DNA from: CG2-30-40-21 sp043806395
Lineage (GTDB): Bacteria; UBA9089; CG2-30-40-21
Length of the DNA stretch: 11,873 nt
Direction: 5' to 3'
Assembly (NCBI GenBank): GCA_043806395.1
Contig: JAZDHC010000062.1
Span: forward strand, 1 to 11,873
Part shown: positions 1 to 7,379 of the stretch, one piece after another
Layout of the letters: every line of letters begins with the position of its first letter
How positions within the stretch are numbered: the first letter of the stretch is position 1
Made by a program: the position numbers and the translations under genes
Notes under the pieces: model-generated
The model's input: only the letters and a program-made list of their open reading frames with translations
Database searches by the model: none
Told to the model about the DNA's origin: nothing

Positions 1-88
1 GGAATAAAATAATTTTGTCATTTGTGATATTGCACAGAAGATCAAGTTTATCATAACATGCTTTATATTGCAAAAGGTATTTTATTCC
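1..88. repeat. Perfect 11-bp inverted repeat flanking 66 nt
   Basis: GGAATAAAATA at 1-11 is the exact reverse complement of 78-88. Just inside the arms the similarity continues imperfectly, with TTTTG at 13-17 against CAAAA at 71-75. The spacer is 66 nt and noncoding. It could be a small MITE-like element or a leftover hairpin. The left arm starts at the first base of the window, so its true extent is unknown. The match is AT-rich, so chance is possible. Confidence 0.35.
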
Positions 89-208
89 AGTCCCTAAGCA
101 GCTACAAATGTGTTTGAAATAACAATAGCTGAGTAGTTACACACAATCAACAATTAAGAGTAAACTGATAATGGAATTACTCAGGTGTTTTTGCTGAAGG
201 AGGATATT

Positions 209-622
209 ATGCCCAAAAAGATTCTTGCAGTTGATGATGATATTGCTATTGTCAGGATGATTGAGTTTAAGCTAAAGGCGGCTGGACTTGAGGTTGTTTG
301 TGCCTTTAATGGTCAGGATGCCCTGGACAAGATTTTAGAGGATAAACCAGACCTGATTGTCACTGATATTAATATGCCTCTAATGACTGGTATCGAACTT
401 ATCCGCCAACTAAAGGGGTCTGCCCAGACAAAGGATATTCCGATAATAATCCTTTCTGCCAGAGGGGAAGATGAACAAAAAGAAGAGGCTAAGCAAATTG
501 GAGCAAATGTATTTGTAAATAAACCTTTTGCACCAAGCAAGCTTTTGGAAATAGTCCAAAAGATGGTAGGTGGTAATTACTCAGCGATGGAAATTTACCA
601 CAAAGATACAGAGAAGAATTAA
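209..622 (+). CDS. Stand-alone response-regulator receiver protein (CheY-like)
   Basis: A 137-residue single-domain receiver (REC) protein that accepts a phosphoryl group from a histidine kinase and has no DNA-binding or enzymatic output domain. Visible receiver residues are the acidic cluster D9-D10-D11, the phosphoacceptor D53 in VTDINMP, the switch residue S83 in ILSAR and the invariant lysine K105 in NKPF. About 15 residues past the REC fold form a short polar tail. I chose ATG 209 because AAGGAGG lies at 197-203 with 5-nt spacing. A GTG at 185 would add eight residues, but they would be encoded by the Shine-Dalgarno region itself. The gene heads a signalling cluster with an HD-GYP protein and a CHASE2 kinase downstream, and phosphorylation by that kinase is plausible but inferred. 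Its TAA stop is the first triplet of a palindromic repeat. The family call is secure; the partner is not. Confidence 0.95.
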   Translation: MPKKILAVDDDIAIVRMIEFKLKAAGLEVVCAFNGQDALDKILEDKPDLIVTDINMPLMTGIELIRQLKGSAQTKDIPIIILSARGEDEQKEEAKQIGANVFVNKPFAPSKLLEIVQKMVGGNYSAMEIYHKDTEKN

Positions 623-714
623 TCCGCAGATTACGCAGATTACACAGATGTTCTAATAAAAGAAAGACAACAAACAAAAAATCTTAATCTGCGTAATCTG
701 CGTAATCTGCGGAT
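622..714. repeat. Long palindrome built of iterated 9-mers (GCAGATTAC)
   Basis: The left arm (622-649) and right arm (687-714) are 28-nt reverse complements with one mismatch, around a 37-nt loop. Each arm is made of tandem nonamers: GCAGATTAC GCAGATTAC ACAGAT on the left and AATCTGCGT twice plus AATCTGCGG on the right. I recall near-identical ATCCGCAGATTACGCAGATT sequences as dispersed intergenic repeats in many environmental genomes; that is memory, not a search. It fills most of the 139-nt gap between the receiver and HD-GYP genes. It would make a very stable hairpin in read-through RNA, but no T-run follows, so I do not call it a terminator. Confidence 0.85.
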
Positions 715-733
715 AATCTTATTCTGAGTCTAT

Positions 734-765
734 GGTGAATAGTTATGGTAGGTGAATAATTATGG
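734..765 (+). repeat. Duplicated translation-start region upstream of the HD-GYP gene
   Basis: GGTGAATAGTTATGG (734-748) and GGTGAATAATTATGG (751-765) are direct repeats with 14 of 15 matches and a period of 17. The second copy carries the GGTGA ribosome-binding sequence and the ATG of the HD-GYP gene. The first copy carries a decoy ATG at 745 that opens a four-codon frame (MVGE, stop at 757-759), closing 2 nt before the true start at 762. Confidence 0.6.
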
Positions 766-1874
766 ATAATGCAAAGAACTGCGAACTTTCTTTGATGACC
801 CAAAAACTTCTTGAAACATATGAGGAGTTAACCCTTGTCTATGACCTTATCTCAAAGATAGGGGGTATGCTTGATCTAATAAAGGTTTTTGATAAAATTG
901 TAGAGGAAGCTGTAACTACTTCTAAGGCTAAATGGGGTGGGATTTTCCTGATTGATGAATTAAATGGCAAGGTAGACTTAAAGGCATCAAAGCCAGTAGA
1001 TAAAATACCACAAAAACTCATTGAATATAGTTGTGAAAAGGGCTTGATTCATCAGGCAATCCAGGGAAACAGGTCAATTATCGGCTCTGAGATGGATTTC
1101 TTTATCATGGTTGTCCCTCTCAAGGCTAAAGATAAACAAATTGGTGCTATTTATTTATGCGATAAGATGGATGGGGACTCATTTTATTCTACAGAGATGA
1201 AATTGATAGAGACACTTGGATTTATTGTTTCTTTTGTCATTGAAAATGCAAGGTTATATACCAGTCTCCAACAACTATTTTTTTCAGCCGTTGAGTCACT
1301 TTCATTTGCTATTGATGAAAAAGATTCTTATACCCATGGGCACTCAAGGCGGGTTACGCAATACTCCTTAGAAATAGCCGAAACACTTGGATTGCCAGAG
1401 GAAGAAAAAACTATTCTTAAATTAGCTGCAGTACTGCACGATGTAGGTAAGATTGGTATCTCGGAAGCCATCCTTCATAAAAAAGGGAAACTGGATTATG
1501 AGGATTGGGCAGAGATAAAACAACATCCTATGAAAGGGGTTCATATCCTTCAACCTATGGAAGAATCTCAAGGGATAGCGACTCCTGTTGATATTAGATT
1601 CAAGGATATACACGCTATCATAGACGGGGTAAGGTATCACCATGAACGATATGATGGCAAAGGCTATCCAGAACACCTTCTGGGTGAAGGTATTCCTCTT
1701 ATTGCCAGAATTATTGCTGTGGCTGATGCCTATGATGCTATGACCTCTGACCGTGCTTATCGAAAAGGGATGAGTAATAGAGATGCTTGCCTGGAACTTA
1801 AATCTAATGCCGGACAACAGCATGATCCAGAGATTGTTAAGGTGTTTTTGAAACTCAAAGGAACTGCTAAGTAG
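762..1874 (+). CDS. GAF-HD-GYP cyclic-di-GMP phosphodiesterase
   Basis: A 370-residue cytoplasmic protein with no membrane segment. Residues about 25-165 fit a GAF sensor domain; 175-365 are an HD-GYP domain, a metal-dependent phosphodiesterase family that hydrolyses c-di-GMP. The signature residues are all visible: H192 and H194 in THGHS, HD at 226-227 in VLHDVGK, H255-P256, the HHExxDGxGYP motif at 293-303, D322 in VADAYDAMTSDR, and H354-D355-P356. Activity is therefore expected. The stretch before HHE (about 266-290) looks somewhat longer than usual. There is no receiver domain, so any link to the receiver protein upstream would be through protein contact. The start ATG 762 has a weak GGTAGGTGA-type ribosome site at 747-754, part of a duplicated segment. 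The TAG stop lies inside a GTAGGGGC palindrome shared with the intergenic repeat downstream. The ligand of the GAF domain cannot be read from sequence. Confidence 0.95.
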   Translation: MDNAKNCELSLMTQKLLETYEELTLVYDLISKIGGMLDLIKVFDKIVEEAVTTSKAKWGGIFLIDELNGKVDLKASKPVDKIPQKLIEYSCEKGLIHQAIQGNRSIIGSEMDFFIMVVPLKAKDKQIGAIYLCDKMDGDSFYSTEMKLIETLGFIVSFVIENARLYTSLQQLFFSAVESLSFAIDEKDSYTHGHSRRVTQYSLEIAETLGLPEEEKTILKLAAVLHDVGKIGISEAILHKKGKLDYEDWAEIKQHPMKGVHILQPMEESQGIATPVDIRFKDIHAIIDGVRYHHERYDGKGYPEHLLGEGIPLIARIIAVADAYDAMTSDRAYRKGMSNRDACLELKSNAGQQHDPEIVKVFLKLKGTAK

Positions 1875-1898
1875 GGGCGAACCTGTGTGTTCGCCCTA
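1871..1898. repeat. GTAGGGGC-family palindromic repeat, copy 1
   Basis: GGGCGAAC (1875-1882) pairs with GTTCGCCC (1889-1896) around the loop CTGTGT; the outer TAG/CTA bases extend the symmetry to 1872-1898 with one bulged G. The element begins with GTAGGGGC, as does copy 2 at 5813, but the stem arms differ with compensating changes. It supplies the stop codon (TAG 1872-1874) of the HD-GYP gene. No T-run follows, so termination is uncertain. Confidence 0.75.
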
Positions 1899-1932
1899 TT
1901 GATGTCCCTCGCTGGTGGGGGTAGGAGTGGCA

Positions 1933-3858
1933 ATGAAAACTAAAAAGCAAAAATGTCCATGGTTGTTAATTGGTATTGTGATTGGTATCCTTGTTTCAAG
2001 TTTGTATGGCAGCGGCTTGTTGGATAGGATAGAATGGATGGTATATGATCTGAAATTCCAGCTTCGAGGGAAGGTGGTTTCAGACAAAAATATAGTTATT
2101 GTTGCCATTGATGAGCAAAGCCTGAAAGATCTTGGAAGGTGGCCGTGGGGTAGAGGATGCCATGCTGAGTTGATTGATAAATTATCCCGAGCAGGTGCCA
2201 GAACCATTGCACTGGATGTGCTTCTGGCTGAACCAGAACAACGAGACCCAGCTGGTGATAAACGATTAGTTCAGGCAACAAAAGCATCAGGCAACATTGT
2301 TCTACTTACTGCTTGCAACTTTATTGACGGGAAACTCAAATGGATTAAACCATTCCCTTGCTTAGCACAATCAGCCACAGGGCTTGGTCATGGCGAGTTG
2401 GAGTCACCCACAGATGGTGTCCAACGACGGGTCAAATTGGCACGGGAGATTAAAGGGGAGAGGGTTTATGCCTTTGGTCTGGAAATAGTCCGTAACTATT
2501 TGAGGGTTAAAAAGATAGATGAGCTTGAAGACTCATTTGCTTTGGGAAATTTAAGGCTGCCGAAGAGGCCCATGTATATAAACTTTACTGGTTCAAGCTA
2601 TGAACAGATATCCTACTGGCGAGTATTAGCTGGTGAATTCCCAGCTGATTTCATTAAAGGAAAAATTGTTCTGGTTGGTGCCACGGCTAAAGCGATGGAG
2701 GATATAAGATTCACATCATTTTCAAAAGGCATTCCCCTTGCCGCTGGAATAGAGATTCATGCTGATATTATTCAAACCATCTTAAAAGGAAATTATATTA
2801 CTCCACTGAATAGAGTCGGCGTTATTGGCTTAATCCTTTTGTTATCTCTACTTACCGCGATACTTATTCAAGGGCTAAAAATCAAGCATGAGGTAATAGT
2901 TATAGGATTAATGCTATTAAACATTGCCATTGCCTGTTTTTCAGCCTTTTATCATCTTCACCTGCAGATCCCTTTTATCCCTCTTGCCTTAGTAATACTC
3001 TTAGTCGCTATAAGTGTTATCTTCTGGAAGATATTTTTAGTTGAACAAAAATTAACCGAAAAGATACTTGAGTTTTTCAAGGTTGCCCCAAAAAAAAGGG
3101 ATATGATAGAACAGGTAGAGGCTATTGCCGAACTCACCAGAAAGTTAAAGGAGATTGATCAATTAAAATCAGACTTAATGGCCATGGTAGCTCATGACTT
3201 TCGTACCCCTCTCACTGTGATTAAAGGATATACAGCCTTGATGATAGATGGAGATGCAGGCGATATTAACGAAACCCAGAATGAGTTTTTGAAGGTAATT
3301 GATGAGAGTGCGGACAAGTTGCTGAATTTGATTACAGATTTTCTTGATGTGACCAGAATAGAATCAGGCAAATTTGAGATGAAATATGCAGAATTTGATC
3401 TTAAAGAATTAATTGTTTCTGCGGTTAAGGGATTTAACGAAATATCCCGAGGGAAAAACATCTCTTTACAAATAAACATTAAGGATGAATTGCTTCAGAT
3501 AGAGGCAGATAAAGCTCGATTACGACAGGTATTGGATAATTTAATAGGTAATGCCATTAAATATACTCAAGATAATGGCAATGTAACCATAGAGGCAGGA
3601 CTTGAAAACGAAAATATCAAGGTAAACATTTGGGATACAGGGATAGGCATCCCACGGGAGGAACAGGGAAAGGTGTTTGATAAATTTTTCCGGGCAAGCT
3701 CAGGTGCGCAATTTGCGTCAGGCACAGGTCTTGGATTATCAATTGTTAAGAGCATTATTGAAAAACATAACGGCTCTATTATTGTTGAAAGCGAATTAGG
3801 GAAGGGAAGTAAATTTACCTTTCGTTTGCCAAGTCAAAAATTTCTATTGACAAAATGA
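1933..3858 (+). CDS. CHASE2-domain membrane sensor histidine kinase
   Basis: A 641-residue hybrid of an extracytoplasmic sensor and a kinase. Order from ATG 1933: an N-terminal membrane helix (about 9-27), a CHASE2 periplasmic domain (about 30-290), three closely spaced membrane helices (about 296-315, 320-342 and 346-370), a short coiled linker (about 375-412), HisKA with phosphoacceptor H421 in VAHDFRTPL, then a HATPase_c domain with N540 in the N-box, D568 in the G1 box (DTGIGIP) and GTGLGLS at 597-603. All key catalytic elements are present, so it should autophosphorylate. One N-terminal and three C-terminal helices is the usual CHASE2 topology. ATG 1933 is preferred over GTG 1915 because AGGAG at 1923-1927 sits 5 nt upstream. 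It is 58 nt from the HD-GYP gene and probably cotranscribed. The receiver protein at 209-622 is the nearest candidate phosphotransfer partner (inference). The ligand is unknown. The 3' end also contains the promoter of the next gene. Confidence 0.95.
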   Translation: MKTKKQKCPWLLIGIVIGILVSSLYGSGLLDRIEWMVYDLKFQLRGKVVSDKNIVIVAIDEQSLKDLGRWPWGRGCHAELIDKLSRAGARTIALDVLLAEPEQRDPAGDKRLVQATKASGNIVLLTACNFIDGKLKWIKPFPCLAQSATGLGHGELESPTDGVQRRVKLAREIKGERVYAFGLEIVRNYLRVKKIDELEDSFALGNLRLPKRPMYINFTGSSYEQISYWRVLAGEFPADFIKGKIVLVGATAKAMEDIRFTSFSKGIPLAAGIEIHADIIQTILKGNYITPLNRVGVIGLILLLSLLTAILIQGLKIKHEVIVIGLMLLNIAIACFSAFYHLHLQIPFIPLALVILLVAISVIFWKIFLVEQKLTEKILEFFKVAPKKRDMIEQVEAIAELTRKLKEIDQLKSDLMAMVAHDFRTPLTVIKGYTALMIDGDAGDINETQNEFLKVIDESADKLLNLITDFLDVTRIESGKFEMKYAEFDLKELIVSAVKGFNEISRGKNISLQINIKDELLQIEADKARLRQVLDNLIGNAIKYTQDNGNVTIEAGLENENIKVNIWDTGIGIPREEQGKVFDKFFRASSGAQFASGTGLGLSIVKSIIEKHNGSIIVESELGKGSKFTFRLPSQKFLLTK

Positions 3859-3875
3859 AGAAGGAAGAGTATTAT
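3847..3875 (+). promoter_or_regulatory. Sigma-70-type promoter for the FecR-barrel gene
   Basis: A perfect -35 TTGACA (3847-3852) and a near-consensus -10 TATTAT (3870-3875) are separated by exactly 17 nt. The -35 box is made from the last codons of the kinase gene (Leu-Thr before Lys-stop). The expected transcription start near 3882 leaves about 44 nt of leader containing a small GGCA-GAAA-TGCC hairpin (3885-3896) and the AGGAGG ribosome site at 3911-3916. Confidence 0.75.
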
Positions 3876-3925
3876 ATATAAAATGGCAGAAATGCCTTAA
3901 ATCTAAGCAGAGGAGGAAAAGAAAG

Positions 3926-5785
3926 ATGATGGAAAAAGTAAATGCAAGCAGGATACGCTATTTGATAGTGGCTTTTTTGATGGGCGTGCTTCTTATCCCT
4001 ATTCATGCAAGTGCCACCACCACTACTCAGGAACAAGAAATTATCCTGACTAAGGTGTCTGGTCGTGTAGAGGTGCAAAATATTGGTGAGGTAAAATGGA
4101 AAAAAGCAGGGGTTGGAATGAAACTTAAATCCAATCAACGCATAAGAACCTTTGAAAAAAGTCGGGCATATCTTGATCTTGGTGAAGGTTCTTCTATGGT
4201 TATAAACTCGGATTCTATCATGGATATTCTGGAATTAAAAAAACAAATTGAAGGACAAAAAGGGTTTGCTTCTAAGGTTAAGCTCTGGGTAGGTAAAATT
4301 CGTACGGAGATTAAAAAATTAGACGAAGGCTCAAGCTTTGAGGTTATTACACCTACAACCATAGCTGGTGTTAGAGGTACTAAATGGAGCAATTCTGTAA
4401 TGGAGGATGACTCATCCTCAGTTTTTGTAGAAGATGGGAATGTCTGGATGGAAAACTTGGGTGGCAATCAAAAGTACATGGCTTCAAAGGGTCAAATCTC
4501 TAATGTCACACCAGATGGAGAGTTATCAATACCTTCGTTTGTTACCCCAGAGCAGCAAAAAGAATTTGAAAAACAATGGCAGGAAGAGGTGGAGCCAGCT
4601 AAAAAAGAAGAGGTGAAAGAGACTTTGCCATCATCAGCAGCCTCTGAAGAAAAACCGGATAAAAAAGGTAAAAAGGGCTTAACCTGCGGCGGGCTATTAG
4701 GTTCAAAAATGATTGATGGTAAGTACTATAGTGAGCTTATTATTCAGCCTGACATTAGTTTTGGCAAACTTGGTATTGGTCTGAATATCCTTGCACGGTG
4801 GAATGAAGATGGTTTCAGGAAGAAGGATTGGGATGATGCTGGTAATATTATCCGTTATATCCGCTGGGCTGAGAAGGGTGATAAGCCCCTTTATGCCCGA
4901 TTAGGCAATCTGGAAAAGGCTACCCTGGGTCATGGATTTATCCTTAACCACTACTCAAATCAGGGGACTGATACCAGTAAGAATGCACTTGGCTCTGAAA
5001 TAGATGTTAATCTGAAAAATAGTGGAGTGGAAACCGTGGTTAATAATATAACTGACCCCAGACTTTTTGGCGGTAGGTTTTATTGCAAGCCATTAAAGAT
5101 GATGAATGTAAATATTCCCATATTGAGCAGGATTGATCTTGGATTAAGCGGTGTAACTGATACTGAACCTCAGCAGGGAACGGGAACCAAGGAAGCTCTT
5201 ACAGTTTATGGTGTTGACATTGGAATGCCTATTTTTGGCAACCTGCTGAAAGTTTATGCGGATATGGCTAAGATACAGGACTTTGGACAGGGAATGGCTT
5301 ATGGTTTAGGGGGCGAGAAACATGTTGGCTGGATAGATGCTACTCTTGGGTATAAGATTGAGATGAGAAATTTGGGTGAAAAATTTGTTCCTGGTGTTTT
5401 TAATTCCCTCTATGAGGTGATGAGACCGGGTACTTTATCACTCTCTTCTGCCAAAAAGTCAAGTGGACAATATACAGAAATCTCATTAGGGATACTTAAG
5501 GCTATTAATATGGGGTTCTCCATGGAAAACTTTAAGGAAGGTGATCCAAGGATACATGGCGAATTGAGCGTAAATAGTGCTTCTATTCCCCTCATATCCG
5601 AACCAAATATAGGTGTTTCTCTTTCTTATGATCATCAAAAAAATACTAAAAACAGCGTATTTACTCAGGAGATAACCTATGGGTTGAGCAATAACATAAC
5701 CTTAGTCTATATCTATCGAGGGGTTATTGATAAGAATGGGGTAAAGACTAAAACCGCATCCATGTCAACAAAGATGTCGTTTTAA
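3926..5785 (+). CDS. Secreted FecR-domain protein fused to a predicted outer-membrane beta-barrel
   Basis: A 619-residue exported protein. Residues 1-30 form a signal peptide with a likely cut after ASA30. Residues about 38-195 are a FecR-type domain, with the typical IAGVRGTKW motif at 146-154. A charged, Lys/Glu/Pro-rich linker follows (about 207-250). The last 370 residues alternate amphipathic strands with Gly/Asn/Asp turns and end in MSTKMSF; a terminal aromatic Phe is typical of proteins inserted by the BAM machinery. FecR classically is a membrane regulator of ferric citrate uptake, but FecR domains in secreted proteins like this one are thought to be ligand-binding or scaffold modules. 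I do not recognise the barrel family, and no TonB-receptor plug is visible. The ATG at 3926 has AGGAGG 9 nt upstream. The gene has its own promoter and terminator. It lies directly after a CHASE2 kinase, suggesting a shared envelope function (inference). Confidence 0.85.
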   Translation: MMEKVNASRIRYLIVAFLMGVLLIPIHASATTTTQEQEIILTKVSGRVEVQNIGEVKWKKAGVGMKLKSNQRIRTFEKSRAYLDLGEGSSMVINSDSIMDILELKKQIEGQKGFASKVKLWVGKIRTEIKKLDEGSSFEVITPTTIAGVRGTKWSNSVMEDDSSSVFVEDGNVWMENLGGNQKYMASKGQISNVTPDGELSIPSFVTPEQQKEFEKQWQEEVEPAKKEEVKETLPSSAASEEKPDKKGKKGLTCGGLLGSKMIDGKYYSELIIQPDISFGKLGIGLNILARWNEDGFRKKDWDDAGNIIRYIRWAEKGDKPLYARLGNLEKATLGHGFILNHYSNQGTDTSKNALGSEIDVNLKNSGVETVVNNITDPRLFGGRFYCKPLKMMNVNIPILSRIDLGLSGVTDTEPQQGTGTKEALTVYGVDIGMPIFGNLLKVYADMAKIQDFGQGMAYGLGGEKHVGWIDATLGYKIEMRNLGEKFVPGVFNSLYEVMRPGTLSLSSAKKSSGQYTEISLGILKAINMGFSMENFKEGDPRIHGELSVNSASIPLISEPNIGVSLSYDHQKNTKNSVFTQEITYGLSNNITLVYIYRGVIDKNGVKTKTASMSTKMSF

Positions 5786-5812
5786 GGAATCAAGGGTATT
5801 TCTCATGTTTGT

Positions 5813-5842
5813 GTAGGGGCAGGTCTTGTACCTGCCCTTTTT
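5813..5842 (+). terminator. Rho-independent terminator made from a GTAGGGGC palindrome (copy 2)
   Basis: GGGCAGGT (5817-5824) pairs with ACCTGCCC (5830-5837) around the loop CTTGT, followed at once by TTTTT (5838-5842). This is a good intrinsic terminator 31 nt after the FecR-barrel stop. The leading GTAGGGGC (5813-5820) marks it as a second copy of the repeat at 1871, apparently serving as a terminator here. Confidence 0.75.
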
Positions 5843-5949
5843 GCTTGGTATTACTCAATGTTCAAGCTATGTTCGTTCGTTTAACATGAATGTCAATAGG
5901 TAGCAACTTGGGTTATTTTAATCGCGACTAAAAATGGAGCGAAGAATAG

Positions 5950-6456
5950 ATGAAAGGTTTTACCCTCATAGAAATATTGGCTGCTTCAGGAATCCTCGCA
6001 GTACTTGCTATCCTTATCCATGGTTCATTTAATATTTCCGCCTCTATCTGGAAAGAAAGGCAGGAATATATGGAGCAAGAACAGGATGCAAGGATAAGCA
6101 TGGATATTATCAGGCAAAAAATTTCATGTACATATTTTTCCCCATGGCACAGGGAGACAGGATTTGGAGATAAACAGGATGAGATTGAGTTTAAGGCAGC
6201 AATGAATAAGGGAATATCAAGGGTAAAATTTTATCTTAAGCAGGATGCGGAAGGCGATAAATGCCTCTGGATGGACGAGGCAATTGGGACAGAAATAAAT
6301 AGTACTCAATTGTGTATGAGAGTAAATATGTTTGAGGTGAAATATGACTGGTTGCAGGAGGGATTTCCACAATTGGTCAGAGTTCATCTTGGCTTAAAAG
6401 ATATGGATATACAGGAGATGATTGTTCCTGTAAGGGTAGAAAAATACCATGAATAA
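5950..6456 (+). CDS. gspJ: GspJ-like type II secretion pseudopilin
   Basis: A 168-residue prepilin-like protein. Its N-terminus, MKGFTLIEILAASG, has the class III prepilin signal: prepilin peptidase would cut after G3 and methylate F4, with the required Glu at +5 (E8). A single hydrophobic helix (about 4-25) follows, then a soluble globular domain. Among pseudopilins, the next-to-gspK position and the ARISMDIIRQKIS segment after the helix point to the minor pseudopilin GspJ, which forms the pseudopilus tip with GspI and GspK. GspI or another minor pilin cannot be wholly excluded. It is slightly shorter than typical GspJ. ATG 5950 has GGAG at 5936-5939. It overlaps the next gene by 8 nt, indicating translational coupling. 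It follows a terminator, so it should have its own promoter in 5843-5935, but I see no convincing -35/-10 there. Confidence 0.8.
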   Translation: MKGFTLIEILAASGILAVLAILIHGSFNISASIWKERQEYMEQEQDARISMDIIRQKISCTYFSPWHRETGFGDKQDEIEFKAAMNKGISRVKFYLKQDAEGDKCLWMDEAIGTEINSTQLCMRVNMFEVKYDWLQEGFPQLVRVHLGLKDMDIQEMIVPVRVEKYHE

Positions 6457-7369
6457 ACAATATGGTATTGCCCTTATTTTAACACTATGGCTTGTCCTTG
6501 CCTTAGCAGCTATGGCTTCAGTCTTTGTCTCATTGATTCGACTTGAGGCAAAGGCAGTAAATAACCAGAAATTTGTTGCATCTGCCCTTGCCCTGGCTGA
6601 GGCAGGTGTTGTTCATGCCACGGTATTGCTTAAAAATGATACCAATGGCTTTGATTCACTTGATGATGAATGGGCAAAACCAATAGAAGAACAATTAGGT
6701 GAGGGGACATATAGTGTCACCATTGTTGATGAAGAAAGCAAGGTAAATATCAATTATGCCTCAGGAACAATCATGGTAAAGCTTGGACTTTCTCAGGATA
6801 TAGCCCGAGAGATTATTCAATATCGTAAAAATAATGGTTTGTTAGATACCGTTGCAGAGTTACTCTCGATTAATGGAATGGATACAAATTCATATTGCCT
6901 CATAAAGGATAGTTTTACAACCTGGAGTGAGATAAATATTAATCTGGCAGACAAGGATGTTCTTGCTGCACTGATGACCGGTTTTGGAGTAGATGCAGAT
7001 AAGGCAGAGAAATTGGCTGATGAGCTAATAGGTAAGCAGCCCTTTACTAATATTGATAACCTTTCAGAAATTGTTGGCAGCGAGACTTGCCAGATTCTTA
7101 AGCTAATTGTGACTACTGCTGGCGGGATTAATGTAAACACTGCTTCAGAACCCATACTTTCGGCATATGGAATTGATCCAGAAATAATTCAGTCACGAAC
7201 AATAAGCGAGGAAAACCATGGAATTTTGACCACATCATCCAAGTATTTTAATGTCACAGCTACTGGAAATAGCCATGGTGTATGCAAGACAATCCATGCT
7301 GTTCTCCATCGTACCCAGAAGGATAAAACATGGGAAATAAGGGTTGTGTACTGGTTGGAGGATGAGTAA
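6449..7369 (+). CDS. gspK: GspK-like type II secretion minor pseudopilin
   Basis: A 306-residue protein, the usual GspK length. The N-terminus (YGIALILTLWLVLALAAMA) is a prepilin-type helix cut after G6; the +5 residue is Leu, not Glu, and loss of Glu5 is characteristic of GspK, the pseudopilus cap. Three similar segments, VNINYAS (99-105), ININLADKDVLAAL (162-175) and INVNTASEPILSAYGI (227-242), correspond to the helix-hairpin-helix-like repeats of T2SK domains. The ATG overlaps the end of gspJ by 8 nt. Other type II secretion genes (gspC-I, L, M) are not in the window, so this is either an isolated pair or the remaining machinery lies elsewhere. No terminator is visible after the stop; a repeat-rich scar follows directly. 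Confidence 0.85.
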   Translation: MNKQYGIALILTLWLVLALAAMASVFVSLIRLEAKAVNNQKFVASALALAEAGVVHATVLLKNDTNGFDSLDDEWAKPIEEQLGEGTYSVTIVDEESKVNINYASGTIMVKLGLSQDIAREIIQYRKNNGLLDTVAELLSINGMDTNSYCLIKDSFTTWSEININLADKDVLAALMTGFGVDADKAEKLADELIGKQPFTNIDNLSEIVGSETCQILKLIVTTAGGINVNTASEPILSAYGIDPEIIQSRTISEENHGILTTSSKYFNVTATGNSHGVCKTIHAVLHRTQKDKTWEIRVVYWLEDE

Positions 7370-7379
7370 TATATAACCG

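Noticed and set aside
30..59. Promoter for the receiver gene (TTGCAC, 18 nt, TAACAT)
   Set aside because: Both boxes are weak and other equally poor candidates exist in 1-208, so no promoter is supported.
622..720. Bidirectional terminator at the nonamer palindrome
   Set aside because: The hairpin has a 37-nt loop and no T-run on either side; termination cannot be claimed from sequence.
1422..1823. 133-codon minus-strand frame
   Set aside because: It is opposite the HD-GYP catalytic domain, with no ribosome site or recognisable domain.
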